This document shows positions 18,548 to 29,185 of a DNA stretch of 64,000 nucleotides, one piece after another (the first letter of the stretch is position 1; each line of letters begins with the position of its first letter). The DNA is taken from assembly GCF_000317535.1 (NCBI RefSeq), contig NC_019757.1, positions 2,372,501 to 2,436,500 on the forward strand, read 5' to 3'. The notes beneath the pieces were generated by a model. That model was not told where the DNA came from. It made no database searches and worked only from the letters and a program-made list of their open reading frames with translations. The stretch comes from Cylindrospermum stagnale PCC 7417 (GTDB lineage Bacteria; Cyanobacteriota; Cyanobacteriia; Cyanobacteriales; Nostocaceae). A program made the translations under genes and the position numbers.

Positions 18548-18618
18548 AAAAGTTAAGAATTATGAGTTACGAGTTATGAATTAATTTAACTCTTCACTCT
18601 ATAACTCTTAACCCTTAA
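18548..18618. repeat. Short tandem repeat region in the rbcL-rbcX spacer
   Basis: The spacer carries degenerate 7-8-mer units (gagttatgaatt, gagttacgagttatg, taactcttcact, taactcttaac). Parts are inverted copies, such as gagtta against taactc. Such short tandem repeats are known from Nostocales rbcLX spacers. Confidence 0.5.
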
Positions 18619-18624
18619 CTCAGA

Positions 18625-20055
18625 TCAGACGGTATCCATTGCTTCAAACTCGAACTTGATTTCTTTCCAAAGTTCGCAAGCAACAGCCAATTCAGGAGAC
18701 CACTTGGCAGCTTCGCGGATGATATCGTTACCTTCACGAGCCAAGTTACGGCCTTCGTTACGAGCTTGAACAACTGCTTCCAAGGCGACGCGGTTAGCGG
18801 TAGCACCAGGAGCGTTACCCCAAGGGTGACCAAGAGTACCACCACCGAATTGTAGTACGGAGTCATCACCAAAGATTTCTACCAACGCGGGCATGTGCCA
18901 TACGTGGATACCACCAGAAGCAACTGCCATTACGCCGGGTAGAGAAGCCCAGTCTTGGGTAAAGTAGATACCGCGAGACTTGTCTTGCTCAATGTAGTTT
19001 TCACGCAACAGGTCAACGAAGCCCATTGTGATGCCGCGTTCGCCTTCCAACTTACCAACTACGGTACCGGTGTGGATGTGGTCACCACCAGACAAGCGTA
19101 GGGCTTTAGCCAATACACGGAAGTGGATACCGTGGTTTTTTTGACGGTCGATTACAGCGTGCATAGCACGGTGAATGTGCAGCAGGATACCGTTATCGCG
19201 GCACCAACGAGCCAATGTGGTGTTGGCGGTGAAGCCTGCGGTGAGGTAGTCATGCATGATGATGGGCTGTTTGAGTTCTTTAGCGAACTCAGCCCGTTGC
19301 AACATTTGTTCGCAGGTGGGGGCGGTGACGTTCAGGTAGTGACCTTTGATTTCACCGGTTTCTGCTTGGGCTTTGTTGATCGCTTCAGAAACGAACAAGA
19401 AGCGATCGCGCCATCTTTGGAATGGTGCGGAGTTGATGTTTTCATCGTCTTTGGTGAAGTCCAAACCACCGCGTAAGCACTCGTATACAGCGCGTCCGTA
19501 GTTCTTAGCTGACAGACCCAATTTCGGCTTAATTGTACAACCCAGTAAAGGACGACCGTATTTGTTTAACTTGTCGCGCTCAACTTGGATACCGTGAGGA
19601 GGCCCTTGGAAAGTCTTGATGTAAGCTACTGGAAAGCGGATGTCTTCCAAACGCAATGCCCGCAAAGCTTTGAAACCAAACACGTTACCGACAATGGAGG
19701 TCAATACGTTGGTTACAGAGCCTTCTTCAAACAGATCCAAAGGATAGGCAACGTAGCAAATATACTGGTTGTCTTCGCCGGGAACTGGTTCGATGTCGTA
19801 GCAACGACCTTTATAGCGATCTAGGTCGGTCAGCAAGTCTGTCCACACTGTTGTCCATGTACCGGTGGAAGACTCAGCCGCTACAGCCGCACCAGCTTCT
19901 TCGGGGGGAACCCCTGGCTGGGGTGTCATCCGGAATGCTGCTAGAAGGTCTGTATCTTTAGGAGTGTAATCAGGTGTGTAATAAGTTAGTCTGTAATCTT
20001 TAACCCCGGCTTGATACCCAGTTTTTGACTGAGTCTTCGTTTGAGCGTAAGACAT
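18625..20055 (-). CDS. rbcL: RuBisCO large subunit, form IB
   Basis: The 476-residue protein shows every catalytic element. KPKLGL contains Lys176. [10 protein letters not shown] contains the carbamylated Lys202 and the magnesium ligands Asp204 and Glu205. HIHRAMHA and [13 protein letters not shown] (loop 6 Lys) follow. It ends in [16 protein letters not shown], which includes the RbcX-binding peptide. Numbering is one above the spinach protein. GGAAG lies 8-9 nt before the ATG. It carboxylates ribulose bisphosphate in carboxysomes. The long upstream region suggests a distant promoter. Confidence 0.99.
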   Translation of the reverse strand: MSYAQTKTQSKTGYQAGVKDYRLTYYTPDYTPKDTDLLAAFRMTPQPGVPPEEAGAAVAAESSTGTWTTVWTDLLTDLDRYKGRCYDIEPVPGEDNQYICYVAYPLDLFEEGSVTNVLTSIVGNVFGFKALRALRLEDIRFPVAYIKTFQGPPHGIQVERDKLNKYGRPLLGCTIKPKLGLSAKNYGRAVYECLRGGLDFTKDDENINSAPFQRWRDRFLFVSEAINKAQAETGEIKGHYLNVTAPTCEQMLQRAEFAKELKQPIIMHDYLTAGFTANTTLARWCRDNGILLHIHRAMHAVIDRQKNHGIHFRVLAKALRLSGGDHIHTGTVVGKLEGERGITMGFVDLLRENYIEQDKSRGIYFTQDWASLPGVMAVASGGIHVWHMPALVEIFGDDSVLQFGGGTLGHPWGNAPGATANRVALEAVVQARNEGRNLAREGNDIIREAAKWSPELAVACELWKEIKFEFEAMDTV

Positions 20056-20858
20056 AATTTTTCTTCCCAGAAGTCACTCTTTGTTTCTTTCAAACCACAT
20101 GGTGTGCAATTTCCCTTCGCCCCCGCTTTTTCCCCCATTGACAGAGGGAAGATTAGGAAAAATTGTTGATTATGGGTTGCTTTTGGCAGAGGTTAGCAAT
20201 GTTTCTGCGACGAACACTTAGCAGCAAGGTTAACCCTTCCTTATCAGCAGTGTTCTCCCCTTCTAGGGGCGCACCACTTACACTTAGCGTTTGTATTTTT
20301 CCCTCGTCCCACCAATACAAGTTATTTTTATCTCTTCTTCGTACCCTACTAAACCTGCTCAATTCCATCTAAACTTCTGCACTTTACAGTCAGGATTTTA
20401 GATAATCCCCTGAAAATCGCCGTATTTAGGGGAGTGAGCTGGCTGGCTCACCTTCAAAGCATCCTTAGTCGTTCTATCTTGCCTATTGACTGGAAAGAGA
20501 CAAGGAAATAATTTAACTGACACAGGTTTATGAGAGTGGTAAGCGAAGGATAAAAAATTGCACACCTCGTAAATTTGTAGCTTGTCTCACAATATATCAA
20601 GAAACTGCATAAGTTATTCGTTGAAAATTTTTAACTTAAATATTTAAATTTCTTATTACATAAAGTTTTAAACATTTTGTTAAGAATGATTTACAAATGA
20701 TTATCAATAACTGTATGTAGCTCAGAGGTCAGGGTTCTCCTTTGGGGCTGTTGGGCGGCTTGGGTGACTGAGATTGGCGAAAAATTGCCCATGACGTTAA
20801 AAAGATACCAGTTTAAGGGAACACTGCAATTAAGCCGAAGCCAGTTTAGGTAATAGTT
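20056..20858. other. Long rbcL upstream region
   Basis: About 800 bp separates rbcL from the divergent beta-propeller gene. I see no credible gene. The region near rbcL would be an unusually long untranslated leader (about 500 nt) if transcription starts near the NtcA-type site at 20576-20591. Long rbcL leaders are known in Anabaena. Confidence 0.6.
20576..20591 (-). promoter_or_regulatory. Candidate NtcA/BifA site upstream of rbcL
   Basis: The minus strand reads TGT-GAGACAAGCT-ACA, matching the TGT-N9/10-ACA consensus reported for NtcA (BifA) at Anabaena rbcL, glnA and xisA. It is close to the stricter GTA-N8-TAC form (GTG-N8-TAC here). A possible -10 (TATCCT, near 20552-20547) lies about 34 bp downstream of its centre. 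That places a start about 500 nt before the rbcL ATG. Confidence 0.5.
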
Positions 20859-21971
20859 ATGGGTAATGTCTCCAAAGGAAATATAACCGTGGTATTGTTT
20901 CACAGGCGTACTAGTTTTTTGATTTCTTCTTTCCTGCTGGGGTTGATAGCGTTGCCAAGTATGGAATTGCCGACAACAGCACAAAAAACCCCTGGCATGA
21001 ATCCAGCTAGTTCTACCCCTACTTATCCAGCGGCTCCACCGCCACCGCAAGTAGTCCCCTTACCTAATCAGCGGGGAGTGCAAGAGAGGGAAATTGAAAC
21101 TGATTACCGTGTAAGCAATTTGCTAGGAGATTTTACAGGCAATCTTTGGGTAGGGTCTTGGCGGGGATTATCGCGGATTGACCCGAATACTGGGAAAATT
21201 GTGGCTCGCGTTAGCTTACCGAATATTGCTATTGGTGCATTAGCCCAAGATAAAGTAGGGCGTTTGTGGGTGGGAAATTATGAGGGATTGACAAGAGTAG
21301 ACCCGCGCACTAATGAAATCACTGCACAAAATTTATTGTTGCCTTCTAAACGGGTATTGTCATTATTGCTTGACAAGCGGGGTTATTTATGGACGGGAAC
21401 TGATAACGGTTTAGCTTTAATTAGTCCCGACCAAGGCTTGACGATGACGACAGTCAAAAATCTGCCTGGTGTCAGCGCCAATGCCCTGACTTTAGATGCT
21501 GAAGGTCAACTCTGGGTTGGTACTCTTGAGGGATTGGTGCGAGTAAACACTGCCAATGCTTTGATCATGAAGCGAATCGCTGATTTACCTGGGGCGACTG
21601 TGCAAGCTCTCGCTATCAGCCCCGAAGGATTAATTTGGGCAGGGATGCCGAATAATTTGCTTGTAATTAACCCGAAAAATGGAATTGTACTGCGGTCTGT
21701 AACTCGCCTGCGTGGAAGTAATGTAACATCAGTCCGTTTTGCCAAAGATAATAGTGTCTGGGTTGGTACTAGCAATGGTTTGTTACGATTGAATCCAAAC
21801 ACAGGAGCTGTATTAGACGAAGTTGCTGGACTTCCTTCTAGTCGAGTGCTAGCTGTTGCACCTGACATTGGCAATAAATTGTGGGTCGGTACCAGCGAAG
21901 GTCTGGCTTGGGTAATGCCGAATATGGGCAGAGCAAAAACCCATCTTGCTTTTAGTCGGGCTGTTAAGTAA
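20859..21971 (+). CDS. Secreted beta-propeller protein with WVG repeats
   Basis: The 370-residue protein has an N-terminal signal or anchor (TSFLISSFLLGLIALPSMEL) and a Pro/Ala-rich linker (about 48-75). About seven repeats of roughly 40 residues follow, each with LWVGTxxGLxRxxPxTG or close variants (LWVGSWRGLSRIDPNTG, LWVGNYEGLTRVDPRTN). These are two-component-regulator-propeller-like blades with a periplasmic location expected. No kinase domain is attached and no kinase lies nearby. The specific role is unknown. Confidence 0.85.
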   Translation: MGNVSKGNITVVLFHRRTSFLISSFLLGLIALPSMELPTTAQKTPGMNPASSTPTYPAAPPPPQVVPLPNQRGVQEREIETDYRVSNLLGDFTGNLWVGSWRGLSRIDPNTGKIVARVSLPNIAIGALAQDKVGRLWVGNYEGLTRVDPRTNEITAQNLLLPSKRVLSLLLDKRGYLWTGTDNGLALISPDQGLTMTTVKNLPGVSANALTLDAEGQLWVGTLEGLVRVNTANALIMKRIADLPGATVQALAISPEGLIWAGMPNNLLVINPKNGIVLRSVTRLRGSNVTSVRFAKDNSVWVGTSNGLLRLNPNTGAVLDEVAGLPSSRVLAVAPDIGNKLWVGTSEGLAWVMPNMGRAKTHLAFSRAVK

Positions 21972-22031
21972 GGCTTGGGGATTGGGGATTAGGGGCATGG
22001 GGATTGGGGAATTCGTCTCTTTCTTGTCTCC

Positions 22032-22107
22032 TCCAATTACCAATTACCAATTACCCATTACCAATTACCCAATCCAAAATCTAAAATCTAAAATCTAAAA
22101 TCTAAAA
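22032..22107. repeat. Heptamer tandem repeats upstream of panB
   Basis: Tandem CCAATTA/CCCATTA heptamers (22033-22072) are followed by AAAATCT heptamers (about 22076-22107). They run up to the panB start. These short tandem repeats are typical of heterocystous cyanobacteria. Confidence 0.9.
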
Positions 22108-22113
22108 TTGGCT

Positions 22114-22887
22114 ATGGCAGTTACCACCCAGCAATTAATTCAATGGAAACAGCAGGGACGTGCAATTGTCGCCTTGACTGCCTGGGATTATGCGATCGCA
22201 CAAATCCTCGACGCTGCTGGTGTAGACTTAATCCTCGTGGGGGATTCTATGGCAGTAGTGCTGGGGTATGAAACCACGCTGCCAATTACTCTCGAAGAGA
22301 TGCTGCACCATGCCAAAGCTGTGCGCCGTGCAGTGAAACGCGCTTTAGTCGTCGTAGATTTACCATTTTTGACTTATCAAGAAAGTGTCCAACAAGCGAT
22401 GCACTCGGCTGGGCGGGTGTTGAAGGAAACCGGGGCCCAGGCGGTAAAGTTAGAGGGTGGACATCCCGCAATGTTAGAAACCGTGGAGCGGTTGGTGCAA
22501 GCGGGAATTCCGGTGATGGGTCATGTTGGTTTGACACCCCAATCAGTCCATCAACTGGGTTTGCGACAACAGGGAAAAACTCAGGAAGCGTCTCTGAGGA
22601 TTTTAAATGAAGCGATCGCTTTAGAACAAGCCGGTGTATTTTCCATAGTATTAGAGCATATCCCCGCTGAGTTGGCATTGCAGATAACTCTAAAACTCCG
22701 TATTCCCACTATTGGGATTGGTGCAGGCTCCGACTGTGATGGTCAGGTTTTAGTTACTTCTGATTTACTCGGACTGACAGAAAAGCAGCCACCCTTTGCC
22801 AAAGTTTATACAAATCTGCGAGAGACAATTACCAAAGCCGTCCAGGACTATGCTGTGGAAGTAAAAGAGCGCAAATTCCCAGAATAG
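22114..22887 (+). CDS. panB: 3-methyl-2-oxobutanoate hydroxymethyltransferase
   Basis: I chose the ATG at 22114 ([20 protein letters not shown]) over an upstream in-frame TTG at 22108, giving 257 residues. Conserved motifs include [51 protein letters not shown] and [17 protein letters not shown]. The enzyme makes ketopantoate in pantothenate and coenzyme A synthesis. No panC or panD is adjacent. A heptamer repeat tract sits at the start, leaving no clear Shine-Dalgarno. Confidence 0.97.
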   Translation: MAVTTQQLIQWKQQGRAIVALTAWDYAIAQILDAAGVDLILVGDSMAVVLGYETTLPITLEEMLHHAKAVRRAVKRALVVVDLPFLTYQESVQQAMHSAGRVLKETGAQAVKLEGGHPAMLETVERLVQAGIPVMGHVGLTPQSVHQLGLRQQGKTQEASLRILNEAIALEQAGVFSIVLEHIPAELALQITLKLRIPTIGIGAGSDCDGQVLVTSDLLGLTEKQPPFAKVYTNLRETITKAVQDYAVEVKERKFPE

Positions 22888-22938
22888 TAGAATGCAACTA
22901 AATGTTAAGGCAAGAGCAACATACTTAGGAGTAGTTCT

Positions 22939-23703
22939 ATGGTTCTACAAACTCACCCCATCCAAAAAGAACCAATTGTCACTTGGGAAGCACTCCCGGC
23001 CGACTTTATTTTACCTGATGACCCAGTGGAAAATATTCAGCAACCGCCTCTGGCGGCGGCACTCACCGATGCTTTGGGAGCTACAGGACGCATTCAACCG
23101 CAGATGCTGATTGGCTCTAATTTTGGACTTGTCGCCACAGTTAACAAAAAAATTATCGTCAAAGCTCCCGACTGGTTTTATGTGCCTCAAGTACAGCCTG
23201 TAGCCGCTAATGTGGTGCGTCGGAGTTATACCCCAAACTTAGAAGGCACACCTGTTGCTGTGGTGATGGAATTTCTGTCAGATACAGAAGGTGGAGAACT
23301 CTCAGTTCGTTCCACTCCGCCTTATGGTAAGCTCTATTTCTACGAACAGGTTCTCAAGGTTCCTACTTACGTTACCTATGACCCCTATGAACCAAGTTTG
23401 GAAGTGCGACACGAGCTTAATGGACAATATACTTTGCAACTAGCAGACAGCAATGGACGTTTTTGGATTCCTGAATTAGAGCTATTTCTGGGAATTTGGC
23501 AAGGTGAAAGATTGTGTCAAACTATAAATTGGTTGCGGTGGTGGGATAAGGAAGGCAATTTGCTGTTGTGGAGTAACGAACAAGCAGAGCAAGAACGCCA
23601 ACGTGCCGAACAAGAACACCAACGCGCTGAACAAGAACGCCAACGCGCTGAGGTATTAGCAGCTAAGTTACGCGAGCTAGGCGTTGATCCTGAATTGTTG
23701 TAA
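22939..23703 (+). CDS. Uma2-family (DUF820) endonuclease-like protein
   Basis: The 254-residue protein matches the cyanobacterial Uma2/DUF820 pattern: a P-D-(F/Y) element (KAPDWFYVPQV), VAVVMEFLSD in place of the usual E-V-x-S strand, KLYFYEQVLKVPTYVTYDP, and a C-terminal coiled coil. That coil is made of three near-identical AEQERQR units. The family has a PD-(D/E)XK nuclease fold, is greatly expanded in cyanobacteria and has no established role. It starts 51 bp after panB. Confidence 0.85.
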   Translation: MVLQTHPIQKEPIVTWEALPADFILPDDPVENIQQPPLAAALTDALGATGRIQPQMLIGSNFGLVATVNKKIIVKAPDWFYVPQVQPVAANVVRRSYTPNLEGTPVAVVMEFLSDTEGGELSVRSTPPYGKLYFYEQVLKVPTYVTYDPYEPSLEVRHELNGQYTLQLADSNGRFWIPELELFLGIWQGERLCQTINWLRWWDKEGNLLLWSNEQAEQERQRAEQEHQRAEQERQRAEVLAAKLRELGVDPELL

Positions 23704-23711
23704 ATTTTGTA

Positions 23712-23734
23712 GTGCGGGCCGAAAAGCCCGCTGC
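23712..23734 (+). terminator. Hairpin after the Uma2-like gene
   Basis: GCGGGC (23714-23719) pairs with GCCCGC (23726-23731) around a 6-nt loop. It lies 10 bp after the stop codon. Only short T-runs follow, so it may also be a dispersed hairpin. Confidence 0.5.
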
Positions 23735-24006
23735 TATATTATGTAATTTTGCTTAATTAATTTAGGTATAATGGCTATTGAATAAAGGATAACCAACAAA
23801 ATCGAGATTTGGCTAAGGTCATAAGCTTATGTTTAAGTAGTTTCAGATAATAGTCTACATTTTGGGAAATTTTGGTGCTAATAGATAATAGTTAAATAAA
23901 ACTATTACCTATTACTAGCAATATTCCTCTCGTGAGGATTTCCAATAATTTATTGGTTTTGAGATTCTTGATTGATTTGATTTCTTTCTTCCCCCCTTGT
24001 GCCTTG
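23735..24006. other. Intergenic, nothing recognised
   Basis: AT-rich DNA lies between the plus-strand Uma2-like gene and the convergent small-gene pair. I see no ORF, RNA motif or repeat here. Confidence 0.5.
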
Positions 24007-24285
24007 CTAATGGGATGTTTTTTTCTGATGTTTTTTTCTTGGTAAGTCCTCTTGATCATGCTGTCTGTCTGACGCGGCTCGTTTCTGAATAGCCTTCTCA
24101 GCTAACCTAATATTTTCTTCTATTGGTACACCGTCTTCTGTCGCCATTGGCCCATAAAATGTAGCTTCCGAGTCTGGAGTACGACGACTGTATAATACAC
24201 GCAGAGGTTCAAGCTCGTCCCGATGTGCAAGCGCATAAGCTCTGAGTTCTCTGTTTGTCATTTGTTCAAAATTCGGGCTGGACAT
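24007..24285 (-). CDS. DUF6887-like small protein
   Basis: This 92-residue protein begins MSSPNFEQMTNRELRAYALA, then HRDELEP. That is the N-terminal signature I associate with DUF6887-type cyanobacterial proteins (PNF..MtrkELRaYvL.HRdd.EA). The C-terminus is basic (RKKHQKKTSH). Its ATG directly follows the TAG of the upstream partner, and GGAGG 8 nt before the ATG lies inside the partner's last codons, so translation is probably coupled. A toxin-antitoxin-like pair is possible but unproven. Confidence 0.65.
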   Translation of the reverse strand: MSSPNFEQMTNRELRAYALAHRDELEPLRVLYSRRTPDSEATFYGPMATEDGVPIEENIRLAEKAIQKRAASDRQHDQEDLPRKKHQKKTSH

Positions 24286-24522
24286 CTAATTAAACCTCCA
24301 AGCTCCATCAGGGAGTACATCAATCTGAAGCTCCTCACCTGCGAAAATGAATACAACTTTCGTTTGTTCGTCAAAACGGAATAGTTCGATGTTTCTATAG
24401 CTGTTAGACAACATCTGGCAGACTCTAAGACAGGTTATGGCTTGTGCAACGGTAGGATTAATAGCAGTTTCCTCAATTGTGACATAAATTATCTTAAGCT
24501 GTATGTAACTGGGTAATAACAA
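24286..24522 (-). CDS. DUF6888-like small protein
   Basis: The recognisable part runs from TAINPTVAQAITCLRVCQML, then SNSYRNIELFRFDEQTKVVF, to the end DVLPDGAWRFN. This fits DUF6888-type proteins (TpeQAi.cvrVCQ.LSN.Y..I.lFRyde.t...fI.AG.e). The start is uncertain: the frame opens at TTG 24522 and there is no ATG before the conserved part. It is paired with the DUF6887-like gene. The function is unknown. Confidence 0.6.
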   Translation of the reverse strand: MLLPSYIQLKIIYVTIEETAINPTVAQAITCLRVCQMLSNSYRNIELFRFDEQTKVVFIFAGEELQIDVLPDGAWRFN

Positions 24523-24998
24523 GCCATACCGTGTTTATACCTTAATTCCTGTCGGTTTATATCTTTAACAGATACACCTGTGGTGGAATCTCTGGTGTTC
24601 TAGGATTTTGTGCTAGTTTAGAATCGCCAACAGGCTAGTTAATCGTCATCGGGTGCTGTCCAGTCAAGAATAAAGGCTTATAACCGAAGTAGGAAAGCCG
24701 CTTTGCGCTCAAAAATTCTGCTAACTCTTAACTATTAATAAATATCTAGGGGTTGGGGCGATTTATCGTTTATATTTACCCAGAGGGTGGCGCCAACAGC
24801 AACTGATCTTCTCCTCCTAGGAGGCACTTCTCCAAATTCACCCCTTCAACTGACGTTCTCATTACCAACACTACGAAGCGTGGATGAAGGTGAGCTTGAT
24901 TGATATGCAAACAAATAATTTTTGCTGAATGGCTACTGATAAAGACTAAACTTAAAGGTCGTCTACAGCAAAACCTGTAACTTTAAAATGAAGTAATC
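24523..24998. other. Intergenic region upstream of serA
   Basis: The 476 bp between the divergent small-gene pair and serA shows no ORF with support. A short palindrome-like phrase ctcctcctaggaggcac lies near 24812-24827. No riboswitch was recognised. Confidence 0.5.
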
Positions 24999-26579
24999 AT
25001 GTCCAAGGTTCTTGTCTCCGATACTATTGACCAAGCTGGAATTGACATTCTTTCCCAAGTTGCCACAGTTGATGTCAAAACAAATTTAAAACCAGCAGAA
25101 CTGGTGGCAATTATTGGTGAGTACGACGCGCTGATGATCCGTTCTGGTACTCGCGTCACTCAAGAAATTATTGAAGCTGGCACCCAATTAAAAATCATCG
25201 GTCGTGCTGGTGTGGGTGTGGATAATGTAGATGTGCCCGCTGCCACACGTCACGGAATTGTAGTCGTAAATTCTCCAGAGGGGAACACAATCGCTGCTGC
25301 TGAACACGCACTGGCGATGATGCTATCTTTGTCTCGTCATATTCCTGATGCTAACGCTTCAGTAAAACGCGGTGCATGGGATCGTAATAGTTTTATTGGT
25401 GCGGAAGTCTACAAAAAAACTCTCGGCATTGTTGGTTTAGGTAAAATTGGCTCCCATGTTGCGGCTGTAGCTAGGACGATGGGGATGAAACTGCTAGCTT
25501 ATGATCCTTTTATCTCCACAGACCGGGCCGAACAGATTGGTTGTCAGTTAGTGGATTTAGATTTGCTCTTCCGGCAATCCGACTATATCACGCTACACAT
25601 CCCCAAAACCCCGGAAACCACCCACTTAATCAACGCCACAACCTTGGCGAAGATGAAACCTACAGCCCGAATTATTAACTGCGCCCGTGGTGGCATCATT
25701 GATGAAACGGCTTTAGCAGCGGCGATTAAAGAGGGTAAAATAGCGGGTGCAGCCTTAGATGTGTTCGAGTCAGAACCACTGGGTGAATCTGATTTGCGAT
25801 CGCTAGGTAAAGAAGTGATCCTCACCCCCCATTTGGGAGCCTCCACCGCAGAAGCCCAAGTAAATGTAGCTATAGATGTCGCCGAACAAATTCGCGATGT
25901 CCTTTTGGGACTACCAGCGCGTTCAGCCGTCAACATTCCTGGACTCGGCCCCGATGTGTTGGAAGAACTCAAACCCTATATGCAGTTAGCAGAAACCTTG
26001 GGTAACTTGGTAGGCCAACTGGCTGGCGGACGGGTAGAATTACTTAATGTCCGACTGCAAGGTGAACTAGCAACCAACAAGAGCCAGCCTTTGGTAGTAG
26101 CATCCCTCAAAGGACTACTTTACCAAGCCCTGCGGGAACGGGTAAATTATGTCAATGCCAGCATAGAAGCTAAAGAAAGGGGAATTCGGGTAATTGAAAC
26201 GCGGGATGCCTCCGCTCGCGATTATGCCGGCTCGTTGCATCTGGAAGCTACAGGGACTTTGGGTACTCACTCTGTCACTGGTGCTTTGTTGGGTGAAAAA
26301 GAAATCCACCTCACTGACGTTGATGGTTTCCCGATTAATGTCCCCCCCAGCAAATATATGCTGTTCACCCTGCACCGCGATATGCCAGGAATTATTGGCA
26401 AACTCGGTTCCCTACTCGGCAGTTTCAATGTGAATATTGCCAGTATGCAGGTAGGTCGCAAAATCGTCCGTGGTGATGCGGTAATGGCTCTGAGTATAGA
26501 TGACCCTTTACCCGATGGTATTTTGGATGAAATTACTAAAGTACCTGGGATTCGGGATGCGTATACAGTAACACTTTAA
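24999..26579 (+). CDS. serA: D-3-phosphoglycerate dehydrogenase
   Basis: The 526-residue protein is the long SerA type. Its substrate-binding start is MSKVLVSDTIDQAGIDIL. The NAD-binding Rossmann motif is GIVGLGKIGSHVAAVARTMG. Catalytic segments include RIINCARGGIIDE and LTPHLGAST. An intervening ASB domain (about 320-450) and a C-terminal ACT domain (LFTLHRDMPGIIGKLGSLLG onwards) follow. It commits 3-phosphoglycerate to serine. The ACT domain suggests amino acid control, though sensitivity cannot be read from the sequence. It is monocistronic. Confidence 0.97.
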   Translation: MSKVLVSDTIDQAGIDILSQVATVDVKTNLKPAELVAIIGEYDALMIRSGTRVTQEIIEAGTQLKIIGRAGVGVDNVDVPAATRHGIVVVNSPEGNTIAAAEHALAMMLSLSRHIPDANASVKRGAWDRNSFIGAEVYKKTLGIVGLGKIGSHVAAVARTMGMKLLAYDPFISTDRAEQIGCQLVDLDLLFRQSDYITLHIPKTPETTHLINATTLAKMKPTARIINCARGGIIDETALAAAIKEGKIAGAALDVFESEPLGESDLRSLGKEVILTPHLGASTAEAQVNVAIDVAEQIRDVLLGLPARSAVNIPGLGPDVLEELKPYMQLAETLGNLVGQLAGGRVELLNVRLQGELATNKSQPLVVASLKGLLYQALRERVNYVNASIEAKERGIRVIETRDASARDYAGSLHLEATGTLGTHSVTGALLGEKEIHLTDVDGFPINVPPSKYMLFTLHRDMPGIIGKLGSLLGSFNVNIASMQVGRKIVRGDAVMALSIDDPLPDGILDEITKVPGIRDAYTVTL

Positions 26580-26722
26580 TTTTGGATTTTGGATTTTGGA
26601 TTTTTGATAGGTAATGGGTAATAGGGGATTGGGGAAGAGGAAAAAAACAATTACCCATTACCCATTACCCATTACCCATTACCTAGTCCCCAATCTAAAA
26701 TCTAAAATCTAAAATCTAAAAT
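26580..26722. repeat. Heptamer tandem repeats between serA and prmA
   Basis: TTTGGAT units occupy 26581-26605. A further run of CATTACC-type units spans about 26648-26685, and AAAATCT units about 26694-26721. The layout mirrors the repeat tract before panB. Confidence 0.9.
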
Positions 26723-26725
26723 TCT

Positions 26726-27646
26726 ATGGCAAACACCTGGTGGGAACTCAAGATTTTATGTGAGCCAGACCTAGAAGATTCTATCTTTTGGCGACTGGAG
26801 GACTTTGGCTGCCGTGGTACAGCTAGTGAAACCAAAGGTAATTCCTTCTTTGTAAAGGGATATCTACCAAGATTTCAAGCACAGCTACTAGATTTAGCGG
26901 CCCTGTCCCTGCGGCTGCGTCAAGACGCCCTTTGTGTAGGACGGTTATCTCCTGCCCTACACTGGCACTTGATTGATGAAGAAGATTGGTCTAGTAGTTG
27001 GAAACAATACTGGCAACCTCAAGAAGTAGGCGATCGCTTCCTGATTAACCCCGCATGGCTACCATTACCAGAATCCTTAGAACGGCTGGTGATTCGGCTT
27101 GATCCTGGTGTAGCCTTTGGTACAGGCACTCATGCCACAACCCAGCTGTGTTTGGAATCTCTGGAAATGAGGCTGAGTCAAGTTCCTCAATCTTTCGTTG
27201 ATAGAGGAGAAAAACCCGAACGTCTGGTAATTGCTGATATTGGCTGTGGTTCCGGTATTCTTTCGATTGGGGCGTTGCTATTGGGAGCGGAGAAAGTTTA
27301 TGCAATCGATACTGACCCTTTGGCGGTGCAATCAACTTGCAGCAATCGCGCACTCAACGATATTAACCCAGAACGCTTGGTGGCGATTGAGGGGAGTGTA
27401 GAGATTTTGCAGCAGCTGATTGACAAACCAGTGGATGGCATCGTCTGCAATATTTTAGCTGATGTGATTATTGAGTTAGTTCCAGAAATGAGTGCGATCG
27501 TCAAACTCACCACTTGGGCTATTTTCAGTGGCATTTTGCTAGAACAATCTAAAGCTGTTGCTGATGCCTTAGAGCAAAATGGCTGGGTTGTTGCTACCCT
27601 GTGGAAAAGGAAAGAATGGTGTTGCTTGAACGCACGACGCTCTTAA
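26726..27646 (+). CDS. prmA: Ribosomal protein L11 methyltransferase
   Basis: The 306-residue protein has an N-terminal L11-recognition domain ([20 protein letters not shown]). The catalytic domain shows [13 protein letters not shown], the SAM motif [20 protein letters not shown], and [15 protein letters not shown]. It trimethylates ribosomal protein L11 in the cytoplasm. A repeat tract abuts the start, so no clear Shine-Dalgarno is visible. Confidence 0.95.
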   Translation: MANTWWELKILCEPDLEDSIFWRLEDFGCRGTASETKGNSFFVKGYLPRFQAQLLDLAALSLRLRQDALCVGRLSPALHWHLIDEEDWSSSWKQYWQPQEVGDRFLINPAWLPLPESLERLVIRLDPGVAFGTGTHATTQLCLESLEMRLSQVPQSFVDRGEKPERLVIADIGCGSGILSIGALLLGAEKVYAIDTDPLAVQSTCSNRALNDINPERLVAIEGSVEILQQLIDKPVDGIVCNILADVIIELVPEMSAIVKLTTWAIFSGILLEQSKAVADALEQNGWVVATLWKRKEWCCLNARRS

Positions 27647-27668
27647 ATACATTGCCATTCGGTTTGAG

Positions 27669-27689
27669 CCAGTGGTTATCAACCACTGG
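27669..27689 (+). terminator. Hairpin after prmA
   Basis: CCAGTGGTT (27669-27677) pairs perfectly with AACCACTGG (27681-27689) over a 3-nt loop, 23 bp after the stop. No long T-run follows. Confidence 0.55.
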
Positions 27690-27734
27690 ACGCCGCTTGG
27701 ATATTAGAAAAGGCTTTTATTCATAGCGAGGTGA

Positions 27735-27758
27735 GGGCGATAAAAATCCTGATCGCCC
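27735..27758 (-). terminator. Hairpin after the thioredoxin gene
   Basis: GGGCGAT (27735-27741) and ATCGCCC (27752-27758) form a 7-bp stem with a 10-nt loop. It lies about 18 bp downstream of the thioredoxin stop on the minus strand. Confidence 0.5.
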
Positions 27759-27775
27759 TACTAGAGATTTTTATT

Positions 27776-28093
27776 TTAAATGAGCGTTTTTAGATGTTGC
27801 ACCAACTGCTCTGCTTGCACTACACCTTCAATTCGCTCCACTGGCTGACCTTGCTTAAACAGTACTAAGGTTGGTAACGCAGAAATCTGATATTGACTTG
27901 CCAACTCCGTGTACTTTTCAGTGTCTATTTTGACAATACGCAAACGGTCTTTCAGTTGATTATTGACTTTCTCTAAAATTGGCACCATCATCTGACAGGG
28001 ACCACACCAGTCAGCATAGAAATCTACTAACACAGGTACATCAGAACCAGACAGCATCTCTTCAAAGCTGTTGAATTGCTTTTTAGTTGTCAT
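27776..28093 (-). CDS. trxA: Thioredoxin
   Basis: I chose the ATG at 28093 (MTTKKQFNSFEEMLSGSDVP) rather than the frame-opening TTG at 28114. This gives 105 residues, normal for thioredoxin. The active site WCGPC sits in LVDFYADWCGPCQMMVPILE, and the cis-proline loop is ISALPTLVLFK. It is a cytoplasmic disulfide reductase. Nostoc relatives have several thioredoxins, so the exact type (m, x, y) is not assigned. Confidence 0.93.
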   Translation of the reverse strand: MTTKKQFNSFEEMLSGSDVPVLVDFYADWCGPCQMMVPILEKVNNQLKDRLRIVKIDTEKYTELASQYQISALPTLVLFKQGQPVERIEGVVQAEQLVQHLKTLI

Positions 28094-28290
28094 TTGACAC
28101 ACACCAATTTTCAATTGATTGTTTCAATGGTAATTCTTAGTAAATAGAATCGGTGCAACATCATCTTGTTTTTATTGTTTCGCAATTTTGCCGCCTATCT
28201 CAAAAGCCTATTTTCTGGAGGATAGCGAGCTAAAATCTGAAATCATCTCAGTTACTGGTACAAATCGCCATAAGATAATTAGCGCAGTAA

Positions 28291-29079
<789 letters not shown>

Positions 29080-29185
29080 ATATTGCTTACTTACTGAGTG
29101 CTGAGTCAGCCAAGAAAATTAAAAGTGTTTAGTGGAAAAAAGTTTCCAGTTGTCAACTCAGAACTCAGCACTCAAGATTCCCCAC

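Noticed and set aside
19123-19824. Open frames antisense to rbcL
   Set aside because: They are shadow frames of the highly conserved rbcL coding sequence and have no start signal or family match.
20153-20368. 71-codon frame in the rbcL upstream region
   Set aside because: No ribosome-binding site or recognisable protein pattern; more likely part of the long untranslated leader.
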